DNA from: Flagellimonas amoyensis | GTDB taxonomy: Bacteria; Bacteroidota; Bacteroidia; Flavobacteriales; Flavobacteriaceae | Length of the DNA: 64,000 nt | Assembly (NCBI RefSeq): GCF_003058265.1 | Contig: NZ_QBUK01000001.1 | Coordinates: 186,001-250,000 of the forward strand | Direction: 5' to 3' | Shown here: positions 16,672 through 27,851 of the stretch, in pieces | How positions within the stretch are numbered: the stretch's first letter is position 1 | Layout of the letters: each line of letters opens with the position of its first letter | Position numbers and translations under genes: made by a program | The notes under the pieces: generated by a model | Told to the model about the DNA's origin: nothing | The model's input: the letters and a program-made list of their open reading frames with translations, nothing else | The model's database searches: none

Positions 16672-17970
16672 ATGCCGGAGAATAAGGATATAGAAAAATT
16701 GGAGTTGAGGTCGGAGGAAGTACAGGAAATCCTAGCCAATCCTCCCTCATGGTTAGTGCGTTGGGGCATTACATTGATTTTTGTGTTAACTGTGATTGTC
16801 CTAATGTTATCCTTCCTGATCAAATACCCTGATTTTGTGACCGCTAAGGTCATTGTGACCACGGAAAGGCCAATGGAGCAGATTGTGTCCCGTTATTCAG
16901 GTGCCTTGGAGGAAATCTACATTGCGAATGGGGACACTGTGACATCGGGCCAGCGTTTGGCTGTTTTTCGGAATACGGCCAATGTGGAGGATGTGTACAG
17001 ACTAAAGAGCATTTTGGACACAGCACAGAAAAGTTCCTCAGAGCTTTTGTTCCCTGTGGAATCCGTTTCGCAATTTGTACTGGGGGACATAGAAACAGCC
17101 TATATCAATTTTGAGAAAAGTTATGTGGAATACCAATTATTGAAAGACCTGGACCCATACACCACCCAGCTTTTGGGCAATCGCCGATCCTTGGAAGAAA
17201 TCAAACTAAGGCTCACAAGCCAGATGGCGCAAAAAAGGGTGTTGGAACAGGAATATGAACTGGAAAAGAGGGATTATGAACGTAATGGACGCCTATATGA
17301 AAAAGGCGTCATTTCCCAACAGGAATTTGAATCCAAAACGCAGGAGTTTCTTCAAATGGAAAAAAATCTCAGTGCCATGGCCATTTCCATTTCCCAGTTG
17401 CGGGAGGCCATTGCGTCCGCCGACCAGACACTTAAGACAACAAGGATCACTAAGCAAGAGGATGATATACGCCTGTTGGCAAATCTGTCACAATCGTTCA
17501 ACGCATTGAACAGGGCACTTAGAGAATGGGAGCATAATTATGTGCTGTCCTCATCGATAGAAGGAGTGGTGGGTTTCCAAGAATTTTGGGGTGAGAACCA
17601 GTATATTGGTTCAGGTGAAGTGGTCTTTTCCATCCTTCCGACAGACACGGAAAAGTTGGTGGGAAAACTAGTCCTTCCCTCTCAGAATGCAGGCAAAGTG
17701 GTCCAAGGTCAGAAAGTGTTGGTGAAACTGGACAATTTTCCATACCAACAATATGGCATGTTAGTGGGCAAAGTGGAAAACATATCGGTATCCCCTAACT
17801 CGGAGGGAAATTATTTCATCTATATTTCACTTCCCCAAGGAACAAAAACGTCCTATAACAGAAAATTGCCTTTTGAACAGGAGCTATTGGGCAATGCGGA
17901 GATCATTACCGAAAATCTTAGTGTGTCTGAAAGGATATTTTTTAAGTTTAAAGATTTATTTAAGTATTAA
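16672..17970 (+). CDS. HlyD family secretion adaptor
   Basis: A 432-residue membrane-fusion protein linking an inner-membrane exporter to an outer-membrane channel. It has a short cytoplasmic N terminus, one transmembrane helix (about residues 27-50), a first lipoyl half near SGALEEIYIANGDTV, a coiled-coil hairpin at about 100-270, and a second half followed by a beta-barrel domain near GKLVLPSQNAGKVVQGQKV. Bacteroidetes bacteriocin exporters commonly pair such a protein with a C39 ABC exporter. It starts three bases after the exporter stop, so the two are certainly co-transcribed. No TolC-type channel gene is present in the window. Confidence 0.93.
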   Translation: MPENKDIEKLELRSEEVQEILANPPSWLVRWGITLIFVLTVIVLMLSFLIKYPDFVTAKVIVTTERPMEQIVSRYSGALEEIYIANGDTVTSGQRLAVFRNTANVEDVYRLKSILDTAQKSSSELLFPVESVSQFVLGDIETAYINFEKSYVEYQLLKDLDPYTTQLLGNRRSLEEIKLRLTSQMAQKRVLEQEYELEKRDYERNGRLYEKGVISQQEFESKTQEFLQMEKNLSAMAISISQLREAIASADQTLKTTRITKQEDDIRLLANLSQSFNALNRALREWEHNYVLSSSIEGVVGFQEFWGENQYIGSGEVVFSILPTDTEKLVGKLVLPSQNAGKVVQGQKVLVKLDNFPYQQYGMLVGKVENISVSPNSEGNYFIYISLPQGTKTSYNRKLPFEQELLGNAEIITENLSVSERIFFKFKDLFKY

Positions 17971-18065
17971 AACCAATACCATAAAATATAAACATAAGAT
18001 TTTCATGCACTTGAAAATATTCGTGATTATAAGACTTGATAAATGATTAAAAAAGGTACAAGTAT

Positions 18066-19103
18066 TTATTCAACCTCCTTGACCAAAAAAATATAGGCAG
18101 GGAAATGGTCGCTGTAACCTCCTGTGTAACTTCCGCCGGAATGCGTTCGTAGTGGATATCCCTTGTACTTTCCCTTGCTTGTCTTAAGAAATGACGGGGA
18201 ATAGATGCCCGCTTTCCAAAAGGAAAGCCCTTCCTTGTTCTCGTTCACAAGGTTTGGGGTCATGAAAAATTGGTCAAATAGGCTCCACTTGTCCTGATAC
18301 GCCAAGGAACCCACCCCTTTTCGGAACATTTTTTCCATGGGATTGTAAAGACTTAGGCTGTCCAGTTGTTGCACCTCGCCCTTGGTCCTCAATATGGATT
18401 TCAAGCTGTCGTCGATAGGGTCATCGTTCAGGTCGCCCATCGCAATGATCTTGGCGTCAGGGTCCAGTTCTTGGATGGAATCAATGATGCGCTTGTTCAA
18501 AAGGGCCGCTTTGATCCTGTTGGGTTGACTTTTAGAGGCGCCGCCCCTTCGGGAAGGCCAGTGGTTCACAATAAAATGTACTTCTTCTTGGTCCATGCTG
18601 CCTCCCACCACCAGTTGGTCACGGGTATAGGTCCGCTCCCCCAGATCATCGAAAAGCAAAAGCCTATGGCTTTTAAAGGAGGATGGTAAAAAAGAAGCCT
18701 TCTTGTACAGCAGCGCCACATCAATGCCCCGCATATCCGGGGAATCAAAATGCACAATGCCATAATCCTTGTCCCGAAGGGAAGGATGGGCTATCAAATC
18801 TTCCAAAACCCTTCGGTTCTCCACTTCGCACAGACCGATAACATCTGGAGAAGTCTTGGAAACGTCTTGGCCGATCTGGGAAAGCACCCGGGTCATGTTC
18901 CCGATCTTTTTTTGGTACAGCTCAGGTGTCCAATGATAGCGGCCCTCCGGCGTATGGTCCTCATCAAAGGTCAGCGTGTCGTTCTGTGTATCAAAAAGAT
19001 TTTCAAGGTTATAGAACGCAATGGTCCTTAAGGTGTATGTTTTGGACTTTTGTCCATGGAGTGAGGTCGATATTAATACAAGTAGGCATATTAATGATCG
19101 CAT
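18066..19103 (-). CDS. Secreted endonuclease/exonuclease/phosphatase family protein
   Basis: A 345-residue protein with a signal peptide (MRSLICLLVL to about HGQ) and one EEP fold domain. Visible family motifs are FYNLENLFD at the first strand, GLCEVEN with the metal-binding Glu, VNHWPSRRGG, GDLNDDP with Asp and Asn, and the C-terminal YSDHFP with the catalytic His. EEP enzymes cut phosphodiesters in nucleic acids or other substrates. It is divergent from a TonB receptor gene 97 bases away, which is followed by a DUF5689 lipoprotein. Flavobacteria often keep these three together, which suggests extracellular nucleic acid or phosphate use. The exact substrate is not determinable here. Confidence 0.88.
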   Translation of the reverse strand: MRSLICLLVLISTSLHGQKSKTYTLRTIAFYNLENLFDTQNDTLTFDEDHTPEGRYHWTPELYQKKIGNMTRVLSQIGQDVSKTSPDVIGLCEVENRRVLEDLIAHPSLRDKDYGIVHFDSPDMRGIDVALLYKKASFLPSSFKSHRLLLFDDLGERTYTRDQLVVGGSMDQEEVHFIVNHWPSRRGGASKSQPNRIKAALLNKRIIDSIQELDPDAKIIAMGDLNDDPIDDSLKSILRTKGEVQQLDSLSLYNPMEKMFRKGVGSLAYQDKWSLFDQFFMTPNLVNENKEGLSFWKAGIYSPSFLKTSKGKYKGYPLRTHSGGSYTGGYSDHFPAYIFLVKEVE

Positions 19104-19200
19104 TATGTTTTGATTTTTTGTCTAAAATAAGTAAGATTGTTTGCTTTTTATACCTCGTAAAGCAATTACAACCTCTTTTTTGTTAACCTACTTATACGCT

Positions 19201-21936
19201 ATGAGAACAGCTATACTCGTGGCGGTACTCTGTTGTTCCATGTCCCAATATGGACAACAACGTACTGTCATTACAGGGCATCTGCAAGAAAAGGGGACAG
19301 ATTTGCCCGTTCAGAACGCCTCCCTTTTGTTGGAGGGCACTTCAAATAAATTCAGTTCAGATCAGAACGGCCATTTCAAAATCGATGTGGAGCAAACAAG
19401 GGCATATATCCTTCGGATATATGCCCAAGATTTTATAGAGAAACGGTTTTCCCTCTATCTGGAAGGAATCCCTATTGATTTGGGCATCCTTTATCTGGAA
19501 AGGGACATTGTCCAGGAAAAAACGGATAACCTGATCACGTTGACGGATGGGGAATTGTTGGATGATGAGGAAACCGTTTCAGGGGCATTGGGGCTTCTGC
19601 AATCCACAAGGGATGTTTTTCTGACCCGGGCCGCCTTTGATTTTGGTCAGGCCTTTTTTAAGGTGCGGGGCTACGATTCACAAAACGGGAACGTGCTCAT
19701 CAATGGCATCCCGATGAACAAGTTTTTTGATGGAAGGCCCCAGTGGAACAACTGGGGCGGGCTCAACGATGTGTTGCGAAACCAAGAATATACCAACACC
19801 CTCTCCTTCAATCCCTATACTTTTGGGGGCATTTTGGGCAATACCCAAATCGATACCCGGCCTTCAGGGATGAGGCCCGGAGTCCGTTTGTCCAGTTCCG
19901 CCTCCAACCGCACCTATCGGGGCAGATTGATGGGCACGTACAGTTCTGGTTTGGGCAAGAATGGCCTGGCCTATACCGTCTCTGCCTCACGCAGATGGGC
20001 CAAGGAAGGGTTTGTGGATGGCACCCTTTATGAGGCCTACTCCTTTTTTGGGGCTTTGGAATACCAATTCAATCCACAGAACAGCATCACCTTCACCTCC
20101 ATTTTGGCAAAGAACAGAAGGGGACGCTCTGCAGCACTTACCGAAGAAGTTTTTGAACTGGTGGGCCATCAGTACAATCCCTATTGGGGAGAGCAGGATG
20201 GCAAGATTCGAAATTCAAGGGAACGCGACCTTTTCGAACCCCTGTTCTTGTTCAACCATACCCTGCAAATGGACAAACTTCAGTGGAACACGGGAGTCGC
20301 CTACCAATTCGGTACCCATGCAAGGAGCCGATTGGGCTATTTCAATGCCCCGAACCCAGACCCTACTTACTACCGTTATCTGCCCAGTTACCACATCAAC
20401 AGTTCCATTGGGGCCGATTTTATCAATGCAAATTTGGCAAAGGAAGCATTCTTGACAGACCCGCAAACGGTTTGGGAGCAACTATATATCGCCAATGGTG
20501 AAAATGATGGGAAGGCGGCCTATATTCTTTATGATGATGTGTCGGATGATGGAACGATTACAACATCCAGCAACTTGAATTATAGCCCGAACGATCGTTT
20601 TCAACTCAATTTTGGTGGAAATTTCAAGTCCACGGTATCGGAGAACTATGCCCAGATCACCGATTTGTTGGGGGCGGAATTTTATGAGGATATGGATGCT
20701 TTTTCCCAGACTTTGAACGATGTGGATGGAAGTCTGGAAAAGATGGCCGGGGACCGTTCCAGTTACCACTATCAATTGGATGCTTCGCAAGTGGAAACCT
20801 TTGCGCAAGGATCTTACACTGGAAATAAATGGACCGGTTTTGCCTCTGTTTCGTACGCCAGCTTCAATGCACAGCGAAACGGGCTGTTCAAAAATGAACG
20901 GTTTTTGGAAAATTCCTTCGGTCCTGGCGAGAAAGTAACATTTTCAAGTTTGGGCCTCAAGGGTGGTGTCGGCTATTTTCTGACAGGTAGACATTGGTTC
21001 ACGGCAAATGGGACAAAAATGGAAAGGCCACCGACCTTGCAGAACAGTTTCATCAACCCCAGGGAAAACAACGAAGTGGTCCCAGCACTTCAAAAGGAGA
21101 CCATTACCTCCGTGGACCTCAATTATTTTGTCCGGTTGCCCCAATTGACCGGACGGATAAGTGCCTTCTACACCCGATTCCAGAACACAACGGACATCAA
21201 TTTCTTCTTTGTGGACTCAGGTCTGGGGTCCGATTTCGTGCAAGAGGTCATTACGGATCTGGACAAACTACACAAAGGAATTGAATTTGGTTTGCAATAC
21301 GAACCTTCTTCCAACGTAAAAGTGACTGCTGTGGGCAATGTGGGGCAGTATGTGTATGCCAGTGACCCCAATGTGCGCATCAATTTTGACACCGCCGGAC
21401 CTGAGGAAGACCTGATCGATCCCGAAGGCACCATCGATTTGGGCATCGCTTCCTTAAAGGGGTTGAAATTGGCTCAAGGTCCGCAGAAGGCCTTTGCTTT
21501 GGGAGTGGAATACCGATCGCCAAAATATTGGTGGGCCGGGGCCACCGCCAACTATCTTACCAACAACTACATCGGCATTTCGACCATCACCAGGACCCAA
21601 AGTTTTTTGTTTGATCCGGAAACCGGGGAGCCATTTCCGGAAGCCACTCCAGAGAATTTGGAAAAATTGCTAAAGCAACGGAATATGGACGACATCTACC
21701 TCCTCAATTTGGTGGGCGGGAAATCGTGGATCGTGGGCAAAAAGTACATCAGTGCCTTTGCAAGTGTGGGCAACCTCTTTGATTCCATATTCAGGACAGG
21801 CGGTTATGAACAAAGCCGAAATGGAAATTTTGGGCAATGGCAGAAGGACAACCAGAGTGGTTCGCCCTCCTTTGGACCAAAGTATTGGTATAGCTATGGA
21901 AGAACCTATTTTTTGAATTTGGCGATAAGCTTTTAA
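19201..21936 (+). CDS. TonB-dependent receptor
   Basis: A 911-residue outer-membrane receptor. ATG 19201 gives a proper signal peptide (MRTAILVAVLCCS to about GQQ); an upstream in-frame start would add twenty unlikely residues. A carboxypeptidase-regulatory-like domain (about 22-105) precedes the plug (about 125-250, with NGIPMNKFFDGRPQWNNWGG) and a barrel ending YGRTYFLNLAISF. The plug pattern resembles that of the receptor at 5594-8209, so the two may be distant paralogues. It is divergent from the secreted nuclease gene and is followed after 10 bases by the DUF5689 lipoprotein gene. The cargo is probably something released or bound by those two partners. Confidence 0.92.
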   Translation: MRTAILVAVLCCSMSQYGQQRTVITGHLQEKGTDLPVQNASLLLEGTSNKFSSDQNGHFKIDVEQTRAYILRIYAQDFIEKRFSLYLEGIPIDLGILYLERDIVQEKTDNLITLTDGELLDDEETVSGALGLLQSTRDVFLTRAAFDFGQAFFKVRGYDSQNGNVLINGIPMNKFFDGRPQWNNWGGLNDVLRNQEYTNTLSFNPYTFGGILGNTQIDTRPSGMRPGVRLSSSASNRTYRGRLMGTYSSGLGKNGLAYTVSASRRWAKEGFVDGTLYEAYSFFGALEYQFNPQNSITFTSILAKNRRGRSAALTEEVFELVGHQYNPYWGEQDGKIRNSRERDLFEPLFLFNHTLQMDKLQWNTGVAYQFGTHARSRLGYFNAPNPDPTYYRYLPSYHINSSIGADFINANLAKEAFLTDPQTVWEQLYIANGENDGKAAYILYDDVSDDGTITTSSNLNYSPNDRFQLNFGGNFKSTVSENYAQITDLLGAEFYEDMDAFSQTLNDVDGSLEKMAGDRSSYHYQLDASQVETFAQGSYTGNKWTGFASVSYASFNAQRNGLFKNERFLENSFGPGEKVTFSSLGLKGGVGYFLTGRHWFTANGTKMERPPTLQNSFINPRENNEVVPALQKETITSVDLNYFVRLPQLTGRISAFYTRFQNTTDINFFFVDSGLGSDFVQEVITDLDKLHKGIEFGLQYEPSSNVKVTAVGNVGQYVYASDPNVRINFDTAGPEEDLIDPEGTIDLGIASLKGLKLAQGPQKAFALGVEYRSPKYWWAGATANYLTNNYIGISTITRTQSFLFDPETGEPFPEATPENLEKLLKQRNMDDIYLLNLVGGKSWIVGKKYISAFASVGNLFDSIFRTGGYEQSRNGNFGQWQKDNQSGSPSFGPKYWYSYGRTYFLNLAISF

Positions 21937-21946
21937 TCCATTGACC

Positions 21947-23470
21947 ATGAAAAATATACTTTTTAGACATATATCACTTTTTATTTTTGAATTATACACA
22001 ATTGTACAAGTGATCAATCCAAATGTCACATCGAGCGCAGTCGAGATGTTTTTGTCTGCCTTTCGACTGCGCTCAAGAGGACAAAAACAAAGCATCGGCA
22101 CAAACCTCCAGAACCACTGGTACAATTACGGATATACAATTTTTATTTTAATACTGGCCATGTCCTGTGTGGACGGAACAGATTTTGGACCACCAAAGGA
22201 AAATTGTAATCCCAATCTGAAGGCAAACATCAGCTTTGCTGGATTGGATTCGCTTTTAAGGGATGAAGTGATCCAGATTCATGAGGACCTTGTGTTGGAA
22301 GGCATTGTCATTTCTTCGGACAGGTCAGGGAACTTTTTCGGGGAAATATATGTACAAGACACTCCAACAAATCCGTCCCAAGGGGTACTGCTCCAAATAG
22401 ATTTGAGGGATTCCCACCTGTTTTTTCCACCGAACAGTAAGGTTTTGGTGAAGTTGAAGGGACTTTACTTGGGGAAAACGGGAGGAACGATGAAGTTGGG
22501 AAGTGCCTTCACCTCTTTTGGTAATTTGTCTGTGGGCAGATTGCCCAGCCTGAAGGTCATGGAACACCTGTTCCGTTCCTGTGAGGAGGTAAATCTGGAA
22601 CCTATGCTTACCACCATTTCAGAATTGGGCAGCATACCCGTGAACACCTTGGTGCGTTTGGAGGGATTGGAGGTGGTGGACAGGGAGCTTGGGGAAACCT
22701 ATGCAATTTCGGCAGAGGAAACGGAACGGCATCTTCAGGATTGTGTTGAAAATGAACTGGTTTTCCTCAATAGTGGGTACGCTGATTTCCAGGCCAATTT
22801 GCTTCCCGAAGGAAACGGGACTGTCACCGGAGTGCTGATCAAGGATGGCAAAACACCTCAATTGGTCATAAGGGACGTGACGGATCTTGAGTTGATAAAT
22901 GAACGTTGCCCCGAGATCATCACCGAATTTACGTCCACCCAAATTTTCATTTCAGAACTCGCCGACCCGGACAATAATGCAGGCGCGCGTTTTGTGGAAC
23001 TTTACAATTCGGCCTCGGAGCCCTTGGATCTGAACCTGTGGACACTTCGGCGGTACACCAACGAGAATACGGAGATCAGTTCCACCATCGACTTGTCTGG
23101 TTTGATCATTGGTGCCCAAAGTACGCTCGTGATTTCCCCCAATGCCCCAGAGTTTGAACTGGTCTATGGCTTCCTTCAAGATCTTGGCGTCTCCACCAAC
23201 AGCCCGGCAGACTCCAACGGGGATGACAATCTGGAATTGGTGGACCCTTTCGGTACTGTGATAGATGTCTTTGGAAGGATAGGCGAGGATGGTTCCGGCA
23301 CGGACCATGAGTTTGAGGATGGCCGCGCTGTACGGAACAGTAACATTACCGAAGGAAATACGGTCTATACCTTCTCGGAATGGACCATATTTAATGATAC
23401 CGGTGACGCGGGGACCATCAAACAGCCCCAAAATGCTCCACAAGATTTTACGCCTGGCATACGTGAGTGA
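21947..23470 (+). CDS. DUF5689 / lamin-tail domain lipoprotein
   Basis: A 507-residue protein. The N-terminal half (about residues 85-310) matches my memory of DUF5689, an OB-fold-like surface domain with EGIVISSDRSGNFFGEIYVQD. The C-terminal part (about 320-505) is a lamin-tail-like domain, IFISELADPDNNAGARFVELYN. The signal region is odd: the hydrophobic stretch and candidate lipobox (LAMSC) lie about 65 residues in, because a palindromic repeat has entered the 5' end of the reading frame. ATG 21947 is the most upstream ATG; an alternative ATG at 22046 lies inside the repeat and gives a more conventional signal peptide. A terminator follows. Confidence 0.82.
   Translation: MKNILFRHISLFIFELYTIVQVINPNVTSSAVEMFLSAFRLRSRGQKQSIGTNLQNHWYNYGYTIFILILAMSCVDGTDFGPPKENCNPNLKANISFAGLDSLLRDEVIQIHEDLVLEGIVISSDRSGNFFGEIYVQDTPTNPSQGVLLQIDLRDSHLFFPPNSKVLVKLKGLYLGKTGGTMKLGSAFTSFGNLSVGRLPSLKVMEHLFRSCEEVNLEPMLTTISELGSIPVNTLVRLEGLEVVDRELGETYAISAEETERHLQDCVENELVFLNSGYADFQANLLPEGNGTVTGVLIKDGKTPQLVIRDVTDLELINERCPEIITEFTSTQIFISELADPDNNAGARFVELYNSASEPLDLNLWTLRRYTNENTEISSTIDLSGLIIGAQSTLVISPNAPEFELVYGFLQDLGVSTNSPADSNGDDNLELVDPFGTVIDVFGRIGEDGSGTDHEFEDGRAVRNSNITEGNTVYTFSEWTIFNDTGDAGTIKQPQNAPQDFTPGIRE
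22031..22089. repeat. Palindromic REP-like element inside the DUF5689 gene
   Basis: GAGCGCAGTCGA (22033-22044) is inversely repeated as TCGACTGCGCTC (22063-22074), and TGTTTTTGTC is repeated as GACAAAAACA around it. Half of this palindrome recurs inside bioF near 61051. Elements of this type are dispersed in many flavobacterial genomes. It is unusual to find one inside a reading frame. Confidence 0.8.
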
Positions 23471-23487
23471 TGCTAAGCTAAAAAAGA

Positions 23488-23516
23488 AAAGCCCCATAAA
23501 ATGGGGCTTTGTTCTT
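23488..23516 (+). terminator. Intrinsic terminator after DUF5689 gene
   Basis: AAAGCCCCAT (23488-23497), loop AAA, ATGGGGCTTT (23501-23510), then a T-rich tail. It may also serve the convergent SYLF gene. Confidence 0.85.
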
Positions 23517-23532
23517 TATCAATGAGGGTTCC

Positions 23533-24063
23533 TTAAAACGCTTTATACCCAAACTTTTGTCCGCCTACCGAGGCATCGGCCATCAAGCCGGCCTTAGGCA
23601 GGGCAAACACGGCCACGCCATCCTTATATTTGGCATTGAAGGCCACGCCAGATTTCAGGGCCACGGCAGAGGTTTCCGCGGCAAATTGGAACTCACCGCC
23701 CTTAAAGCGTTCCAGGTCCACATCGGTCTCAAAAAAGATGACCTCGATGATGGCCTGTCCACCGGCCTGTAGCCCCACGTTCAATTTTTTTAGGTCGGCC
23801 ATGCCCACGGCACTGCCACCCTCATAAACGACCCCGTTCCCAGAGGCCCCGCCAATGATGAAGCCTCCCTTGCCCACATTGGGGAAGAGGGCATAACCTG
23901 CCGAATCCTCAAAAAAATCTTCCAGCCCCGGTTGGGCATTCAAAAGGGTCTGCTTTGCCTTTTGGGCATCGTCGATTATTTTTTGATCTTTTTTGCTCTG
24001 TGCCATGACACTAACTCCAAATAGCAGCGTCATAGCCAGTGCAATTGATTTTGCGATTTTCAT
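23533..24063 (-). CDS. SYLF (YSC84-like) domain secreted protein
   Basis: A 176-residue protein with a signal peptide (to about VMAQ, residue 22) and a SYLF domain filling the rest. Characteristic segments are DSAGYALFPNVGKGGFIIGG, then GQAIIEVIFFE and the C-terminal GLMADASVGGQKFGY. The eukaryotic relatives bind phosphoinositides, whereas the bacterial secreted members have no settled role. Length is normal for a single-domain bacterial member. It lies downstream of the DinB-like gene on the same strand, with a terminator between them. Convergent with the DUF5689 gene. Confidence 0.85.
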   Translation of the reverse strand: MKIAKSIALAMTLLFGVSVMAQSKKDQKIIDDAQKAKQTLLNAQPGLEDFFEDSAGYALFPNVGKGGFIIGGASGNGVVYEGGSAVGMADLKKLNVGLQAGGQAIIEVIFFETDVDLERFKGGEFQFAAETSAVALKSGVAFNAKYKDGVAVFALPKAGLMADASVGGQKFGYKAF

Positions 24064-24093
24064 AATACGTGTCTTTTAGTGTTTTACCAAAGG

Positions 24094-24127
24094 TAAAAAA
24101 CGAACCCCTTCCATTTTGGAAAGGGTT
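24094..24127 (-). terminator. Terminator of the DinB-like gene
   Basis: On the minus strand AACCCTTTCC pairs with GGAAGGGGTT through one G-U pair, followed by CGTTTTTT. The wobble works only for the minus-strand transcript, which fixes the direction. Confidence 0.75.
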
Positions 24128-24162
24128 TGCCAATAAGTGTTAAGGAAAAGCTATTGTTGTGC

Positions 24163-24771
24163 TTAGTTCGATGGGTAGTCGGCATGGGCCATGACCTCTT
24201 CCATTTGCAGCACATGGCGCTCGGTGTGGGCAGCAGTGAATATAATGAGTTGCAATGCATCCACCGTACCAAATGGGAAATCGCTGTTGAAGCGGTTTCT
24301 CAGGTCGTCATCAGTGGTTTTTACATAATCCATGAGTTCACTTCGCTTATCCAAAAAAGCTTGCAATGTTTCCTCGTGGGAACCAAATTTACCACTGGGC
24401 TCAAAAGCTTCGGAGGTTTTCACTTTGCTGCTCCTGTCCGTTACCATGGGCATGATCTGCTCATCCTTGAATACCAACGAATCTTTTAGCTCTGGTTTGG
24501 GGCCATCGGCCACGGACTTGTGCACCAAATCCCCAAAGGTGGTTTCCAGAATGGCAAGGTGTTCCACTCCTTCTGCAATGGACCAGGAGCCATCACCTGG
24601 TTTAAAGTTCAGTTGTTCATCGGTAAGGCCGTCCAAAACGGTCAACATGTGGTCCCGGGTTTCGGCCAAATGTTGGTTTGCCATCTTGCGCTCTTCCTCT
24701 GTAAGCTTTCCCGTATCTCTGCTAAAGCCGAAGAGGACCAACGCCAACATGGGTAGCATCATTTTTTTCAT
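24163..24771 (-). CDS. Secreted DinB family protein
   Basis: A 202-residue protein with an N-terminal hydrophobic signal (MKKMMLPMLALVLFG) and a DinB-type four-helix domain. DinB/YfiT-like proteins bind a metal through three histidines; here the candidates are in GVEHLA (about residue 67), HTERH (about 181-185) and nearby. The segment GDGSWSIAEGVEHLA is typical of the superfamily. Exported DinB proteins are common in Bacteroidetes with no defined function. Members elsewhere act as thiol transferases or hydrolases, so no reaction is assigned. Confidence 0.82.
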   Translation of the reverse strand: MKKMMLPMLALVLFGFSRDTGKLTEEERKMANQHLAETRDHMLTVLDGLTDEQLNFKPGDGSWSIAEGVEHLAILETTFGDLVHKSVADGPKPELKDSLVFKDEQIMPMVTDRSSKVKTSEAFEPSGKFGSHEETLQAFLDKRSELMDYVKTTDDDLRNRFNSDFPFGTVDALQLIIFTAAHTERHVLQMEEVMAHADYPSN

Positions 24772-25022
24772 TTCTACAGTGTTTTAGATTGTTGTGATTG
24801 TGTTTTTGGATTGCTCAATGTAATCCAATATAAAGATATGGTAAATATACACCCCTAAGAGGGTCAAATGCGCCAAATTGAGGGGTTCATCCATCCAAAA
24901 TGAAAAAATCTATGAAACCATGTATTGAAATAGGTTTAATCTATGATTTTATAATATTTTAATATGAATTGTCTATGCTGAAGAACGGCATTTTTGTAAT
25001 TTTATGGAGGCGAAAAATCTAA

Positions 25023-27272
<2,250 letters not shown>

Positions 27273-27321
27273 TTCTGGCAAATGATCTAAGTCTATAGAA
27301 AAAGAAAAGAAACTGCAAAAG

Positions 27322-27357
27322 ACTGCCATGACCGATTTAGGTTGTGGCAGTTTTTTT
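27322..27357 (+). terminator. Intrinsic terminator after katG
   Basis: ACTGCCA (27322-27328) pairs with TGGCAGT (27345-27351), helped by inner ACC/GGT, followed by seven T. Readthrough could still supply the ankyrin gene 18 bases later. Confidence 0.8.
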
Positions 27358-27374
27358 ATAACTTTCAAGACCTT

Positions 27375-27851
27375 ATGAGCAGTACCGAAGATTTTTTCAA
27401 CCATATCCGAAATGGCCATTTGGAGGCCATCAAATCCCAGTTGGAGACCACTCCCAAGCTCTTGGAGACCCAGGATCAAAGAGGTTCTACCCCGCTCTTG
27501 TTGGCTGCCTACTACGGGCACAAGGATTTGGTACACCTCTTATTGAAAAAAGGGGCCAAGGTAGATGCCAAGGACGGGTCCGGTAACACGGCACTGATGG
27601 GTGTCTGTTTCAAGGGCTATGTGGACATTGCAAAGCAATTGATCCATGCAGGGGCGAATGTGAACCACAAAAATGCCATGGGAGCCACTTGTTTGATCTA
27701 TGCGGTGACCTTCAACAGGGAAGATATAGCGGAACTGCTTTTGGCACATGGGGCCGATGTGTCCATCAAGGATGCCAAAGGAAAATCTGCTCTGGACCAT
27801 GCCAAGGAACAGGACATACAGCCATTGGTCAAACTTTTGGAAAATAAGTAA
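27375..27851 (+). CDS. Ankyrin-repeat protein
   Basis: A 158-residue protein with no signal peptide, made of about four ankyrin repeats after a short N-terminal segment. Clear repeat cores include GSTPLLLAAYYGHKDLVHLLL, GNTALMGVCFKGYVDIAKQLI and GATCLIYAVTFNREDIAELLL. ATG 27375 is used; an earlier in-frame GTG lies inside the katG terminator. Ankyrin proteins mediate protein contacts. Adjacent to katG it may help assembly or haem loading of the peroxidase, by analogy with Pseudomonas AnkB. Its stop codon overlaps the nitrilase start by one base. Confidence 0.88.
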   Translation: MSSTEDFFNHIRNGHLEAIKSQLETTPKLLETQDQRGSTPLLLAAYYGHKDLVHLLLKKGAKVDAKDGSGNTALMGVCFKGYVDIAKQLIHAGANVNHKNAMGATCLIYAVTFNREDIAELLLAHGADVSIKDAKGKSALDHAKEQDIQPLVKLLENK

